Below are positions 11,501-21,367 of a stretch of 64,000 nucleotides of DNA, piece by piece. The notes beneath the pieces are model-generated. The model ran no database searches. It was not told the DNA's origin and saw nothing but the letters and a program-made list of their open reading frames with translations. Origin of the DNA: Edaphochlamys debaryana (taxonomy: Eukaryota; Chlorophyta; Chlorophyceae; Chlamydomonadales); assembly GCA_016858145.1 (NCBI GenBank), contig JAEHOE010000029.1, positions 1 to 64,000 on the forward strand, read 5' to 3'. Both the position numbers and the translations under genes were made by a program. Within the stretch, counting starts at the first letter, position 1, and the number at the start of each line of letters is the position of its first letter.

Positions 11501-13765
11501 CCCCCCCCCAGACTGCGGTGTCAACACCAACACCACCTCAGTGGTGGTCAACGTGAGGGCCGACTTCACGGGCCACCCCTCCATCAGGTGACAGCGGTTG
11601 GGGAGCAGGGCAGGAGCTGGCAGAAGGGTTGTGGGAGCGGTGGGGGGAGCAGGGCAGGAGGGGGATGAACAGGAGGAGCGGAGGGCAAACCACGTGCCGG
11701 CAGGTGGCAGGCGCATCGACCGCGAGTCCCCGGCCCCAAACTCGCGGCCCCCAATGACGCGCTCCGCAACGCCGCGACAGCCTACTCCCGCGCCCAAGTA
11801 ACTCAACCCCCTCCCCCCCCCCCCCCTGTGGTTCCTCGCTTATCGATAGGTGCGTTCGGGATGGAATGGGATATGGCTGCGCGACAATTGTGCGCCGGCA
11901 TGCGGCGCGCTGCACTGGCACACACCCCAGCGACTGATCGGTCTGTTACCTGCGACTAATTAGTGCTTAGGGTAGCGCCCAGCCGCCGCTGTCAACGCCA
12001 CTTCCCAGCCTCAGCCTTCGGTTGGACGACACCTCACCGCGGCGTGGAGCTCTTCTGGACTTTCGGTGGTATGTACCATCGCAAGCTAAGCTTCCCTGGC
12101 GCAGGCGTACAGACGCTCTCCCGCTTCTCAGCTTCAAACACCCCCCCCCCCAGCTCCCGCGTGCTCATGAACAACGCCAAGTGGAACCTGTGTCTGGAGG
12201 ACGACGCGCGGCGGAAGCGGGGGGAGGCGGACCTGTGCTGGTGAGGGGGTTGGGGGGGCGAGCCCAGGGCCCCGGAAGCAAGGCCGGGGGATGTGGCGTC
12301 GGGGCCAGGCCGGGGAGAGGGGCTGCCTGGGAGCCGGTGCTACTGGCCCCACTGCTTGTCACTGCCACCGCCTGCGCGCGCTCCTCGGCCCCCCCTGGGC
12401 CTCGCGGACCTCTTCCACCCCTCCCCCCACTCCTCTCCTACCCCCCCCCCCAACCCCCCCCCCCAGGTTCACCGACGACCAGGTGTTCACGGAGGTGCAG
12501 GTCAACTCGCTAAACGCGGCGCAGGTGGGGGGGGGCGGGGGCTGGCGCGTGCGTGTCTCGAAAACGGCCGTGCACCCTGTCCTGTCCGCCTGACCCCCTG
12601 CCTCAGTCCTCTCTTTTCGTGTTCCATTTCGCCCCCGCAGGTCATTGACGGCAAGTGGTACGTGATCGTCAAGGGCGACTACGCGGGCCGCGTGTCGGGC
12701 GCTGTGTACGACATTACTAATTCCTCCAACCCAGTGGCGGTGCCCACGGCCCCCGCCTGGGAGGCGTGCAAGCTGGTGCGCAGGTGAGGAGCGGAGCGAG
12801 GGCGAGGAGGACGGGAGGGGGGAGGGAGGGGGGGGAGGACGGGAGGGGGGGGGGGGGGGGGAGGGGGGGAGGGGGGGGGGGAGGGCGGAGGGAGGGAGGG
12901 GGGAGGGAGGGGGGAGGGAGGGAGGGGGGAAGGAGGGGTAGGAGGGGGAGAAGGGCTTGAGGGAACCGAGGGAGGAGGGTTGCCATCCTAAAAATGGTCA
13001 CCCCCGCCCCGCCCGGCCCCGGCGCTCGCACTCGCCTTCACCTTCTCCCTCCGGATTGCACATCTGCGACCTCTCCCAACGTTCACTCCGTCACTCAGTC
13101 TCCCCCCTTGATTGACACGGTGCTGCTCCGCTTTACCATGCCGACCCCTGCCCCCAACCAGCCAACCAACCAACCGCCAACCACCCCCTCCCCCCCCAGG
13201 CGCACGGTGTCCGCCACGCAGACCGCCATGCGCCGCCTGCTGGCCGCGTACACGCAGGCGCACAAGGTGGGTGGGTGGGGGTGGGGGAAGAAGGGGGGAG
13301 GGGAGGGGGGCTGAGTGGCACTGCAGGCTGTGCGAGGCTGACAGGGGATGCCGAGGGGCTGCATGCGCCCAGCCGGTGGAGGCACTGCTGCGCAGAGGGG
13401 TGCGCAGGCGCAGAAGGCTGTCGCCTGCCGCTGCCCGCTGCCGGGGCGTCGCCCGCTGCCATCACGGCGCCGCCTTCCCCCACCACTTACCGCTCGGCCG
13501 CTTGCTCATCTCCACCTCCCCATTCCCCACCACTCCTCTTGCTCCACCTACCTAGGTGGGCGGCGAGGGCGGGCGGCGCATCATCGCGGAGGCGGTGCAG
13601 GAGATATCGGCGATCGAGGGGCTGCAGCACGTCAACTTCACCCGCTACACAGACAAGCTGCGCAGCGCGGGGGCGGTGGCGCAGGCAGCGGCTGGGGCTG
13701 CGGCAGGGGCGGAGGCGACGGCGGCGGGGGTGGGCGCGGGGACAGAGCAGCCGACGGCGGTTTGA
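8509..13765 (+). CDS. Orphan single-pass membrane protein with a Cys-containing outer domain, 366 aa
   Basis: Function unknown. Eleven exons join in phase to 1,101 bases: 8509-8661, 8738-8824, 10575-10619, 10808-10885, 11102-11198, 11512-11587, 12154-12240, 12467-12524, 12641-12783, 13200-13266 and 13556-13765. The hydrophilic N-terminus (about 60 residues) is followed by one membrane span (about residues 62-80, HVAWYSLFVAAYMVVLYLQ). The rest looks extracytoplasmic. It holds a C-x4-C-x13-C-x3-C motif (CGDSNC, then WEFPAWGRFGC, then DCG), possible N-glycosylation sites (NTT, NSS), further cysteines and a polar C-terminus with an Ala/Gly tail. With no signal peptide before the span, a type II orientation is likely. 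The start is the first in-frame ATG after a non-coding stretch. The span superficially resembles the first helix of polycystin/TRP proteins, but no channel region follows. A cell-surface or ciliary membrane protein is a guess. Confidence 0.8.
8825..10574 (+). other. Long intron 2 of the orphan membrane protein
   Basis: At 1,750 bases this is one of the longest introns in the window. It contains a 13-base tandem repeat (9442-9487) and a hairpin of about 8-10 base pairs at 9563-9593 (CCCCCACG pairing with CGTGGGGG). Long frames on both strands are GC-driven, show no recognisable protein, and are taken as non-coding. A decayed mobile element is possible but not shown. Confidence 0.5.
9442..9487. 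repeat. 13-base tandem repeat, about 3.5 copies
   Basis: The unit GGCGCAGGCGTAC is repeated head to tail with essentially no divergence inside intron 2 of the orphan membrane-protein gene, which points to recent slippage. Confidence 0.9.
12784..12960. repeat. Polypurine G/A-rich tract in an intron
   Basis: About 170 bases of GGGAGG-type sequence follow the donor of intron 9 of the orphan membrane-protein gene. It is an extreme case of the G-rich 5' intron ends seen across this window. Confidence 0.85.
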
Positions 13766-15535
13766 GCGGCCGCGGGTCGGCGCTTTGACATGGAAGGAGG
13801 AGGGGCGTGGCGAGGGTGTGTGACTGGCACCCGGAGTGGCCTGTTGCTTGGGGATCGGCTGCCATGCATCCTATCATGGCGGAGCTTTGTGCTTGACGTG
13901 ACATCGGAGGACCGGACTGGACTGGACAGGATTGGACCGTGCGACCTAATGCTCCCAAGCCCTGCGGCTGCTATACATAAATACGGCCCACGCTTGGTGG
14001 GGCCGCGGGCGTGGGCGTGCGTTGCGCAGGGCCGGCGAGCGCTTCCGCGTAAGGCCGCATTCAGTTGGGCGACTTGGGCCATTACTAATACGCGTTCGTT
14101 GAGGCGGTTGGCGTGCGCTCCCTGACTCAACCGATTCATCTTGACGCGTGCGGGGAGGGCGGGGCAGCTGACGGGCGACGGGTGGGGGGGTGGGGGGGAA
14201 GAAGCGATGCGGCGGGCCCGCCAAGCGGAGGGGAGTCGGTGGAAGGGGGTGGGGTGCGTGTGTCTCCGCCGGCTGGGGGAGCCCCCAGCACGGGTGTGCC
14301 GGCCCGGCACGTGCTGAGACAAGGGCAGGGCGGGGGGACGGAGGGTGCCAGAGCCACGGCCCACGCGCCGCTGGAAGAGGCGAGCGAGGTGGTTCTGGCT
14401 GTGTGGTGCGCATGTTGATGGGGGGGAGGGAGCCAGTTTACCTGCCCTACCTCATGTAAAAGGCAAGAGCACTCTCGCCCTACCAAAGCCGAGCAGTGAG
14501 TTGGTAATGTCGGTGAGCGTTCTATCCTGTAACCCTTGGCCGCGCATCAGCAGTGGGCCAAGCGCCGCAGTTGCTTGCAGGCCCCAGCCGGTGTCCATCT
14601 TCTTCCAAAGCACAGCGGTGTTTTGGCAGCGGTGGTCTAGGCAAATGAGGCACAAGGCGGTAGCTGGCTGGGGCGGGGCCGGGCGGCAAGCGTCCACGTT
14701 CCTTACAGAGGCAGGCGGGCGAGTCAAGCGTCAATCACACGCGCACGCTCCCAACAGCATCCTGGTCGTCACCAACGTACGTCACTGTGCGTCATCACTT
14801 GCACCCTCTTGCTAATGGGCTTCCCTTAGATTGCTAGGTCCAGGGGTTTATAGTCCCTGCTATGAATCAGCCTCAATTCCGGCTGAGCGATTCTAGTCTA
14901 GGCGTCTAGACAAGCGGGCGCCCCCATGGGGGCGGAAAAGGGCTGAGCCCCTCACCCATCTGCTACGCGACCCATTCCCCGTGGTAGCCGTGGGCGCACT
15001 ATAATCCAACCGAGCATCCGCGTCTAGAAAACTAAGACAGGACAGCCATCGCCATGTCCAGCCCTGCTCGTGAAGAGGTGTAACGAGCATGCCGCCCACC
15101 TCCTAGAAACCCGTCTCCAACTTGCTGCAGAGTCTTATCACTAACTACCACCGGGACACTTATGGATCAATCATCGTCACACGTCAAAGCGAAAGAAGAC
15201 ATTTCGGGGGTAAAGAGTCTGAGTCATGAATCATAAGGTCCGGCTTCAGGTCAAGTCAGCCAGCGTGTGCTTGGCAGCACGGCCGCTTAAGTACGCAAGG
15301 GCAGAATGACTTGGTCACCCAGCTAAGCACCAAACTAGAAGCAGCCGCAATTAGGGCCTGCTGACAGAGGCAGAGCCGATCGAGGTGCCCACCCCATGCA
15401 TTCCGGCCCCCGGGGGGGGGCCCATCTCTACGCTCTTAGGCAACCATTGCCCCATAACGTTTCCCACATCAGTTTCTCCGAGACCAAGTCAGCGATAACA
15501 AGCCACAAAAACACGTAGCCACTAGCGGCGTGCGC
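13766..15535. other. Convergent intergenic region
   Basis: This lies between the 3' end of the plus-strand orphan membrane-protein gene and the 3' end of the minus-strand Ser/Pro-rich gene. The first several hundred bases are probably 3' untranslated sequence. TGTAA signals occur at 14455 and 14528 on the plus strand and at 14703-14707 on the minus strand, one set for each gene. From about 14800 to 15530 the base composition is closer to even and no gene was recognised. Confidence 0.4.
14455..14459 (+). terminator. Possible TGTAA polyadenylation signal
   Basis: TGTAA is the usual volvocine polyadenylation signal. This copy lies about 690 bases after the stop codon of the orphan membrane-protein gene, a normal distance for long algal 3' untranslated regions. 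A second copy at 14528-14532 is equally possible. Confidence 0.3.
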
Positions 15536-18516
15536 TCACAGCCCAAAGTAGACGCGGGGCTTCTTGGGGTAGAGCACGCGGCCCGTGAACGTAACGCTCT
15601 CGAGCGTGGTGGGCGCCTTGCCCTTCTCCTGCGCCCGCACCGTGATCAGCACGCCCCCGACCGCCGTCTTGCGGAGCCGGGGCGGCAGTGCCTCCTGGGT
15701 GCCCCGCCGCGGCACGGGCTCGGCAGTGCCCGAGCGCTCTGCCGGGATGGGGATGACGGTGGTGTCCCCGCAGGCGCTGACGTCGCGGCTGACGTTCCAC
15801 ACGGGCTCGCCCAGCGTGGCGTTGGAGGCGGTGAGGTTGAGGCCGGGGATGTGCACCGCGGGCCAGGGCAGGAGGTCCACGCGCAGGAGGCCGGGCGCGT
15901 TGATCTGGGTCACCGAGATGGAGTCGAGCTGGTGGGCGGGGGCGGGCGGGGATGGATGGGGGGGGGCGGCGCGTCAGGGGCAGGCTCGAACGGTACCGCT
16001 TGGAGGCGGTGAGCGGCTCGTACGGATGGGACTACTGGCAGGAGTGAGGCTATCCGGGCCTGCCCCCGCCGGCCATCACTCAGGCACTCCCCCTTTCCCT
16101 CCCCCCTCCCCCCTCCCCCCCCCTCCTCACCTGCATGGGCTCCTTGAAGTAGATGGGCACCTGCGTGGGGGTGCCGGCCAGGGCCGCCCAGGCGCGGGGG
16201 CAGCCGTCGCACACGCCCTTGGTGACGGTGCAGGCCTTGCGCTGGGACCAGTGCACCAGGTTGAGGGGGGAGCGGGGGCGGCGCAGCTGGCGGAAGGCGG
16301 GGTCGGTGAACCACACCACCGCCTTGCCCGTGGGGGCGCCCAGCGGGATGGTGCCGTGGCCCTGCGCGATTGCGGAGAGAGTGAAGGGAAGGGGAGGGGA
16401 GGGAGGAGGTTAGCTAGGGGACAGTCGAGGCAAGAGTAGATGCGAGGAGGCGTCTCAGGCAGCTGCCAAAGCGCTCTCCAGGCCACACCGGTCCGCACCC
16501 ATGCAGTCCAGGCCCGGCCACCCCCCACCCCCACCCCCTCCAAACACAGGTAGCCCCCCCCCCCCTGTGCGCCCACCTGCATGCCGGTGACTCGCATGGA
16601 CGTGACGTTCTCCGAGGGGGGCGCGGGGGGGGCGGGCGGCGGGGGCGGCGGCCAGGTGACCACCACCTTCTTGGCGCCCAGGCCCTCGGACAGCCGGTCG
16701 AGCAGCTCGGTGCGGAGCGGCGAGGGCGGGGCGGAGGCGCCGGGCGGCGTGGGGGGTAGCGCGGAGTCCAGTCTGACCAGGGAGAAGTCCACGATCACGA
16801 CGTCACGAGGGGTGGGGGCGGGGGAGGAGGGGGTCTCGAGGGCGGAGCGGCGGGGGCTGGTGGAGGCGGCGGTGGGGGCGAGGAGGGCCTCGGAGTCGCG
16901 GAGCAGCGCCAGGGAGGGCGGCGCGGCGGCGTAGGCGCGGGTGAGGGTGAGGCGCGTGAGGAAGGAGTAGGCGGGCAGCTGCGGCTTGGTCCACACGCGG
17001 AGCGACAGGTCCTCCTTGGGGTGGGGAGGGCAGGGGACAGGGTGAGGGAGGGAGGAGCGAGGGACCGTCAGTACTGGGCAGCCGTGGGGGTACCAGACTA
17101 TCTACCAGTGCCTTCCCCTACCGCCCGTCCTCGTATCCCCTGCCCCTGATGCCCCTCCTGCCAGCCCTGCCCCTGATGCCTCCCAGTCTGACCTGCATGC
17201 GGCGCCTGCGGGCCACTCGGTCGTCGTTCTTGTACACAGCACGGATGATGACGTCATCGGGCGCCACGCCCAGCACGCGCGCCGTGGTGGTCTTGAACCA
17301 TGCGATGAAGGCCGCCAGCGCATCGGCGTCAGTGTCGATGGCGGTTGTAATGGTTGCGTTAACAAACTTGGCTGAGTAATCCTCAACCACCACGGTCAGG
17401 CCGGGCGGGGCGGCGGGGCGGGGGGCCAGCGGGGCGCGTGGAGAGGGCGTGGCGGAGGGGGAGGGCGAGGGTCTGGGTGATGGCGTTGGAGAGGGGGTGG
17501 CAGCGGGGGATGGAGAGGGAGATGGAGAGGGAGACGGGGAGGGAGACGGGGAGGGGGTGGGGCGAGGGGACGGGGATGAAGACCTCAGGGCTCGTGGGCG
17601 GCGCGGGCGAGGGCAGTGTGGGGGAAGGAGGGGCTGGGGAAGGCGGGAGCGGCGCGGCCGGGGGCTCAGGGGAGGGCGGAGGAGGGGCCGGGGCGGTGGG
17701 AGGGCTGGACGGGGGGGACCCAGGGGCCGGGGGCTCGGGGGAGGCGGGGTAGGAGAGGTCGGGCGAGGGCGAGGGCGATGGAGAGGGCTCGGGGGAGGGG
17801 GAGGCCTCGGGAGACGGCGAAGGGGAAGCATCGGGGCTGGGGCTCGGGCTCGGGCTGGGATCAGGGGAGGGCACGGGGGAGGGCACCGGCGAGGGCGACG
17901 GCGACGGCTCAGGGGAGGGAGAGGGAGAGGGCGACGGCTCAGGAGAGGGCGACGGCGACGGCTCAGGAGAGGGCGACGGCGACGGCTCTGGAGAGGGCGA
18001 CGGTGACGGCTCAGGAGAGGAAGACGGCGACGGCGACGGCTCAGGAGAGGGAGAGGGTGAGGGAGACGGCTCAGGAGAGGGAGAGGGTGAGGGAGACGGC
18101 TCAGGAGAGGGAGAGGGAGAGGGCGACGGCTCAGGAGAGGGCGACGGCGACGGCGAGGCCGGGGGACTGGGCGCCAGGGGGGGCATGTTGGGGGTTCCGT
18201 CGCCACCGTCGCCGAGACCGTTGTTAGCGGGGGAGGGGGGCGTGGGGGTGGTTGGGAAGCCGAGCGCGGGTTGGGGAGAAGGCGGTGAGGGCGAGGGCGG
18301 CGCGGGGGGCAGCGGCACGGTCGGGTATTGGTACTGAGTGGGGAGGGGCGGCCGGGCGGGAGGCATGGGCGGTTCGGGCGACGGAGGGTAGTTGAGCACT
18401 CCGTAGATTGGTGGAGAGGCTTGGGGGTCGGCCGCTGCTCGCACTGTCCCGAGCGCTACCGCGAGCACCAGTGATGCCAGGCATAGTCGCAAGCTGCCGG
18501 TCGCGAGCGGACTCAT
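15536..18516 (-). CDS. Secreted Ser/Pro/Glu-repeat wall protein with conserved C-terminal domains; one apparent frameshift
   Basis: Probable hydroxyproline-rich cell-wall glycoprotein, about 794 residues. Exons on the minus strand: 17193-18516, 16577-17014, 16131-16361 and 15536-15928, all introns phase 0. The ATG at 18516 opens a signal peptide ([21 protein letters not shown]). Next comes a rod of [12 protein letters not shown] repeats (roughly residues 117-252) within a longer Pro-rich stretch to about residue 372. A folded part follows: a segment starting [19 protein letters not shown], a second containing [13 protein letters not shown], then [29 protein letters not shown] and a C-terminal segment with [17 protein letters not shown]. 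This is not a pherophorin domain; I recall similar C-termini in other volvocine wall proteins but cannot name the family. Exon 1 is 1,324 bases, one too many: the Pro/Ser frame changes near 17570-17625. Confidence 0.75.
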
Positions 18517-19704
18517 TGCAGAGCACCTGAGATTGCGCCGAAGAAGAATACCTGAGAGTAAGGGCAGCGAGGGTAAGTGAGCTCGCTGCTGCAGGGCCGT
18601 TCGCCGACATGCGTTATGTAGCACATGCGCTAGGTCGAACCGAGCCCCGAGCGGTCATGACCAAGCTCTACCTGTCTGTGCAGCCAATGTAGCTGGTTGC
18701 GAATGCCGAAAGGCTCTTAACAGCGGAAATGCGCAAGGCAAGTTGTCGCGATGTTTGCCTCGGCTTGCGAGTGACGCTCTGGCGTCCTGTGAGGTAGGAA
18801 ATGCTTCTAGATGACGCTCTTAACCTGTGTGATGATGGGACAGGGCGTGAGGAGCCCCTATGGCATATTTCAGATGTGCAACTTACTCGCCGTACACAGC
18901 CCGTTGCAAGCGGCCTGCGACCTCAGTCTGCGGCACTCCTTCCGCCGCCCGACTGGCGCGCAATGAAGGAGACACAAGGCTCAAGATAATAGCCCGCAAG
19001 AGATGCGTCGCGCGACCTGTTCGGGCCTGGCTCGATGCTCAAGTCTGTCGCCGTCGAAGCCCAAAATCAAGTAGCCGCAACTTTGATTCCTGCTCATATC
19101 AGTAGAGCCTACCATCTGCTTCATGTGGGAGTCCGAAACCGTCGCAATGGCGAACATCGGGCGCTGCGGGCCTGTTCGCCGCACAGCCCTACCTCCCGCG
19201 GCTCTCCGTGGTGTGGGTTCTGCGCCGAATGCAGACGCCTCGCAGACAGTATCCTCCAAACCTGAGGATAGAGACTGGTCAGGGCTCAGGCGCGTAGCGG
19301 ATATGGGAACTTCCGTCCGCTGCCCATGGACCCAATCGAGGGCGTGACATCGAGCCAAAGAGGGGCTCGCACGTGGGTCGATGCAACGTGCAGCTAGCCG
19401 GGTCTGGCCACCCAGCCGGGTGCTGCTGACTTCTGTGCTTGACCGATGCGGAGCACTCCCTCCCTCGGCCACGGAACTGGCGCCTCTGGTTGGCGCCCGG
19501 TCTCGGAGCGAAGCGCTTGGCCCCTTGAGACCCCCTTCACTGCCCCTCACTCGGTACCGTACTGGCAGCCCGCCGGAGGCCCTGCCAGAGACCCTGCCGG
19601 TACAGTGGGTCACCTCACCGTGGGGCACTGACCATGTTCCAGAGGCGACAGTTCCTGTCCTGCACCCCGGACCGACACGGCCCGAGGGAGACCCCTTCGC
19701 CACC

Positions 19705-19885
19705 GATACCTGCAGGCGGCGCCGCCCTTCCCCAACTCGTACCCGAGCGAGGCCCCCAGTCCCCAACTACTCAGCAGCAGGTGCAGTAGGGCCACCTCAA
19801 CGGCGGATTGGCGGTGACGCAGTTGTGCGATCTGAAAGGTCCATATGGATGCATGACATGATTGTGTTACAGTACTCTCACGGTG
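19705..19885. repeat. Degenerate direct repeat A, copy 1
   Basis: About 180 bases from a GCGGCGCCGCCCTTCC region to CATGATTGTGTTACAGTACT. Copy 2 is at 20187-20355. The order of blocks is conserved, with many substitutions and small indels. The copies lie about 480 bases apart in the same orientation. They could be remnants of a tandem satellite or of a small non-autonomous element. Confidence 0.8.
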
Positions 19886-20186
19886 CACTGACTCCATGCC
19901 CCCCTTACTGCTCGCCGCCAATCCGACATTCCTATAGCCATGCGGTCAATGGGGTCCGTGCTGCCCAGCCGCGCACAGCCCGCCGCGCGCCTGGAGGAAG
20001 TTGTACATCAAGGTGGAGAGATGGAGGCTTGTATGCCGGTGCCGCCGTGGGCTGGGCATGCTCCCTGCCGGTGGTAGTGCTACAGCGCTGACGAACCGTG
20101 ATAAGCAACACGCAGGGGAGCAGGGGACCCGTACCACAACGAAGGGTGGGCCGTGGACCCGCCCCTTCTGGCTGTGGACCCCGCAG

Positions 20187-20355
20187 CTACCTGCAAGCGG
20201 CGCCGCCCTCCCCCACCTCGACCCCGAGCGAGGCCCTCAGTCCCTAACGTCTCAGCAGACGCAGAAGGTCCACCTCAATGGCAGATTGGCGACGCGGTTG
20301 TGCGATTTGAACATTCCATCACATGATTGTGTTACATTACTGTGCACGGTGCATC
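20187..20355. repeat. Degenerate direct repeat A, copy 2
   Basis: Matches copy 1 at 19705-19885 over its whole length with moderate divergence. Shared blocks include GCGGCGCCGCCCT, CGAGCGAGGCC, CTCAGCAG, CCACCTCAA and ACATGATTGTGTTACA. Confidence 0.8.
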
Positions 20356-20483
20356 AGCCTCCTCGTGTACGGCAGTACACAGTACTCAGATCGACCGTAC
20401 TGAAAGGCCCCCAACCTTGATTGCTATAAGCACAGAGTGCTTTCATGAATTTAATCAATAAGGTAGGCTACGAGCGCAGCAGG

Positions 20484-20645
20484 TGTCAGAGACCCCCGGC
20501 GAGAGATCCAGCGAGGTCCGCGCATCCACATGATGAAGCGGCCCCCGCCAATCAGCAAGGTGTCTTGATCAGGCTGATTGAAGCGCTACACTGCAAACAC
20601 ATTATGGGTTGCATAAGACGATAAGAGATCACGTACAGTGTCGAG
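20484..20645. repeat. Direct repeat B, copy 1
   Basis: About 160 bases starting TGTCAGAGACC and ending CACGTACAGTGTC. It shares CCCCCGCCAATCAGCAAGG and CGCTACACTGCAAACACAT with copy 2 at 20700-20873. It lies directly after repeat family A and is less diverged than that family. Confidence 0.85.
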
Positions 20646-20699
20646 CCGGTGTCAGAGCACTGTCAGGCCGAGGAGGCTGCCACTGTAACACACTACTAT

Positions 20700-20873
20700 T
20701 GTCAGAGACCCGCGGTTGGAGATCCAGCGAGGTCCGTGCATGTGCATCTATCCACATTATCAAGTGGCCCCCGCCAATCAGCAAGGGGTCTACATCAGGC
20801 TCGTTGAAGAAGTTGAAGCGCTACACTGCAAACACATAATGGATTGCATAAGATATCACGTACAGTATCAAGA
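20700..20873. repeat. Direct repeat B, copy 2
   Basis: Same orientation as copy 1 and offset by about 215 bases. It carries a short extra segment (GAAGAAGTT) before the conserved GAAGCGCTACACTGC block. Confidence 0.85.
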
Positions 20874-21367
20874 ACGAACGGTTGCTATTGGGTCATGGTC
20901 GCTACTGCATGGTTGATTGCGCAACCCATGGCCTATTGCAATCTACGACGTAATTCCGACACGTCCCCGCCGCCCCGGCCGCCGTGCCCCCGCCCCAAGT
21001 CATCACATGTAGACGGACTCTTTGCAACTCCTGCGATGAACGCCATTGTTCTTTGATGCAACATCCGTATAGAAGCCCATTTCTTATCATTTGGGTCACA
21101 CAAGTACTCAGAAATAACTACGAAATAATCACCAAAACCCCAATCCCTCTTCCCACTCCCCCTACTCCCCCCCCTTTCCACCCCACATTCAAGTCCGCCC
21201 CGCCCCGCCCCCCGCCCCGTCCTCTCACCCAGCGCCGCCCGCTTCGGAGCAGCGGCGGGGTGCGTGGGGGCACTCAGTGTGGGGGGAGCGGGCAGGCCTT
21301 CGGAGTGGAGGCCCGCCGCACGAGCACCCCCTGCCCCCTGCCCCCGCCACCAGTCCCTCGCCTACCC

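Larger units (their letters stand above)
18517..21367. other. Repeat-rich intergenic region
   Basis: The stretch runs from the start of the Ser/Pro-rich gene to the end of the EF-hand gene, both on the minus strand. Its first few hundred bases should be the former's promoter. From 19700 to 20880 it holds two families of degenerate direct repeats, listed separately. Open frames of about 240-260 codons at 18981-19766 (-) and 19381-20091 (+) resemble no known protein and overlap each other, so they are not called as genes. Confidence 0.5.

Noticed and set aside
17585..17600. Possible short intron to explain the frame change in the Ser/Pro-rich protein
   Set aside because: The most plausible pair (GAG/GTCTTC to CACCCAG) preserves the wrong frame, and other GT sites lack donor consensus.
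18981..19766. 261-codon minus-strand open frame in the intergenic repeats
   Set aside because: It overlaps a 236-codon plus-strand frame, resembles no known protein, and its upstream end enters repeat copy A1.
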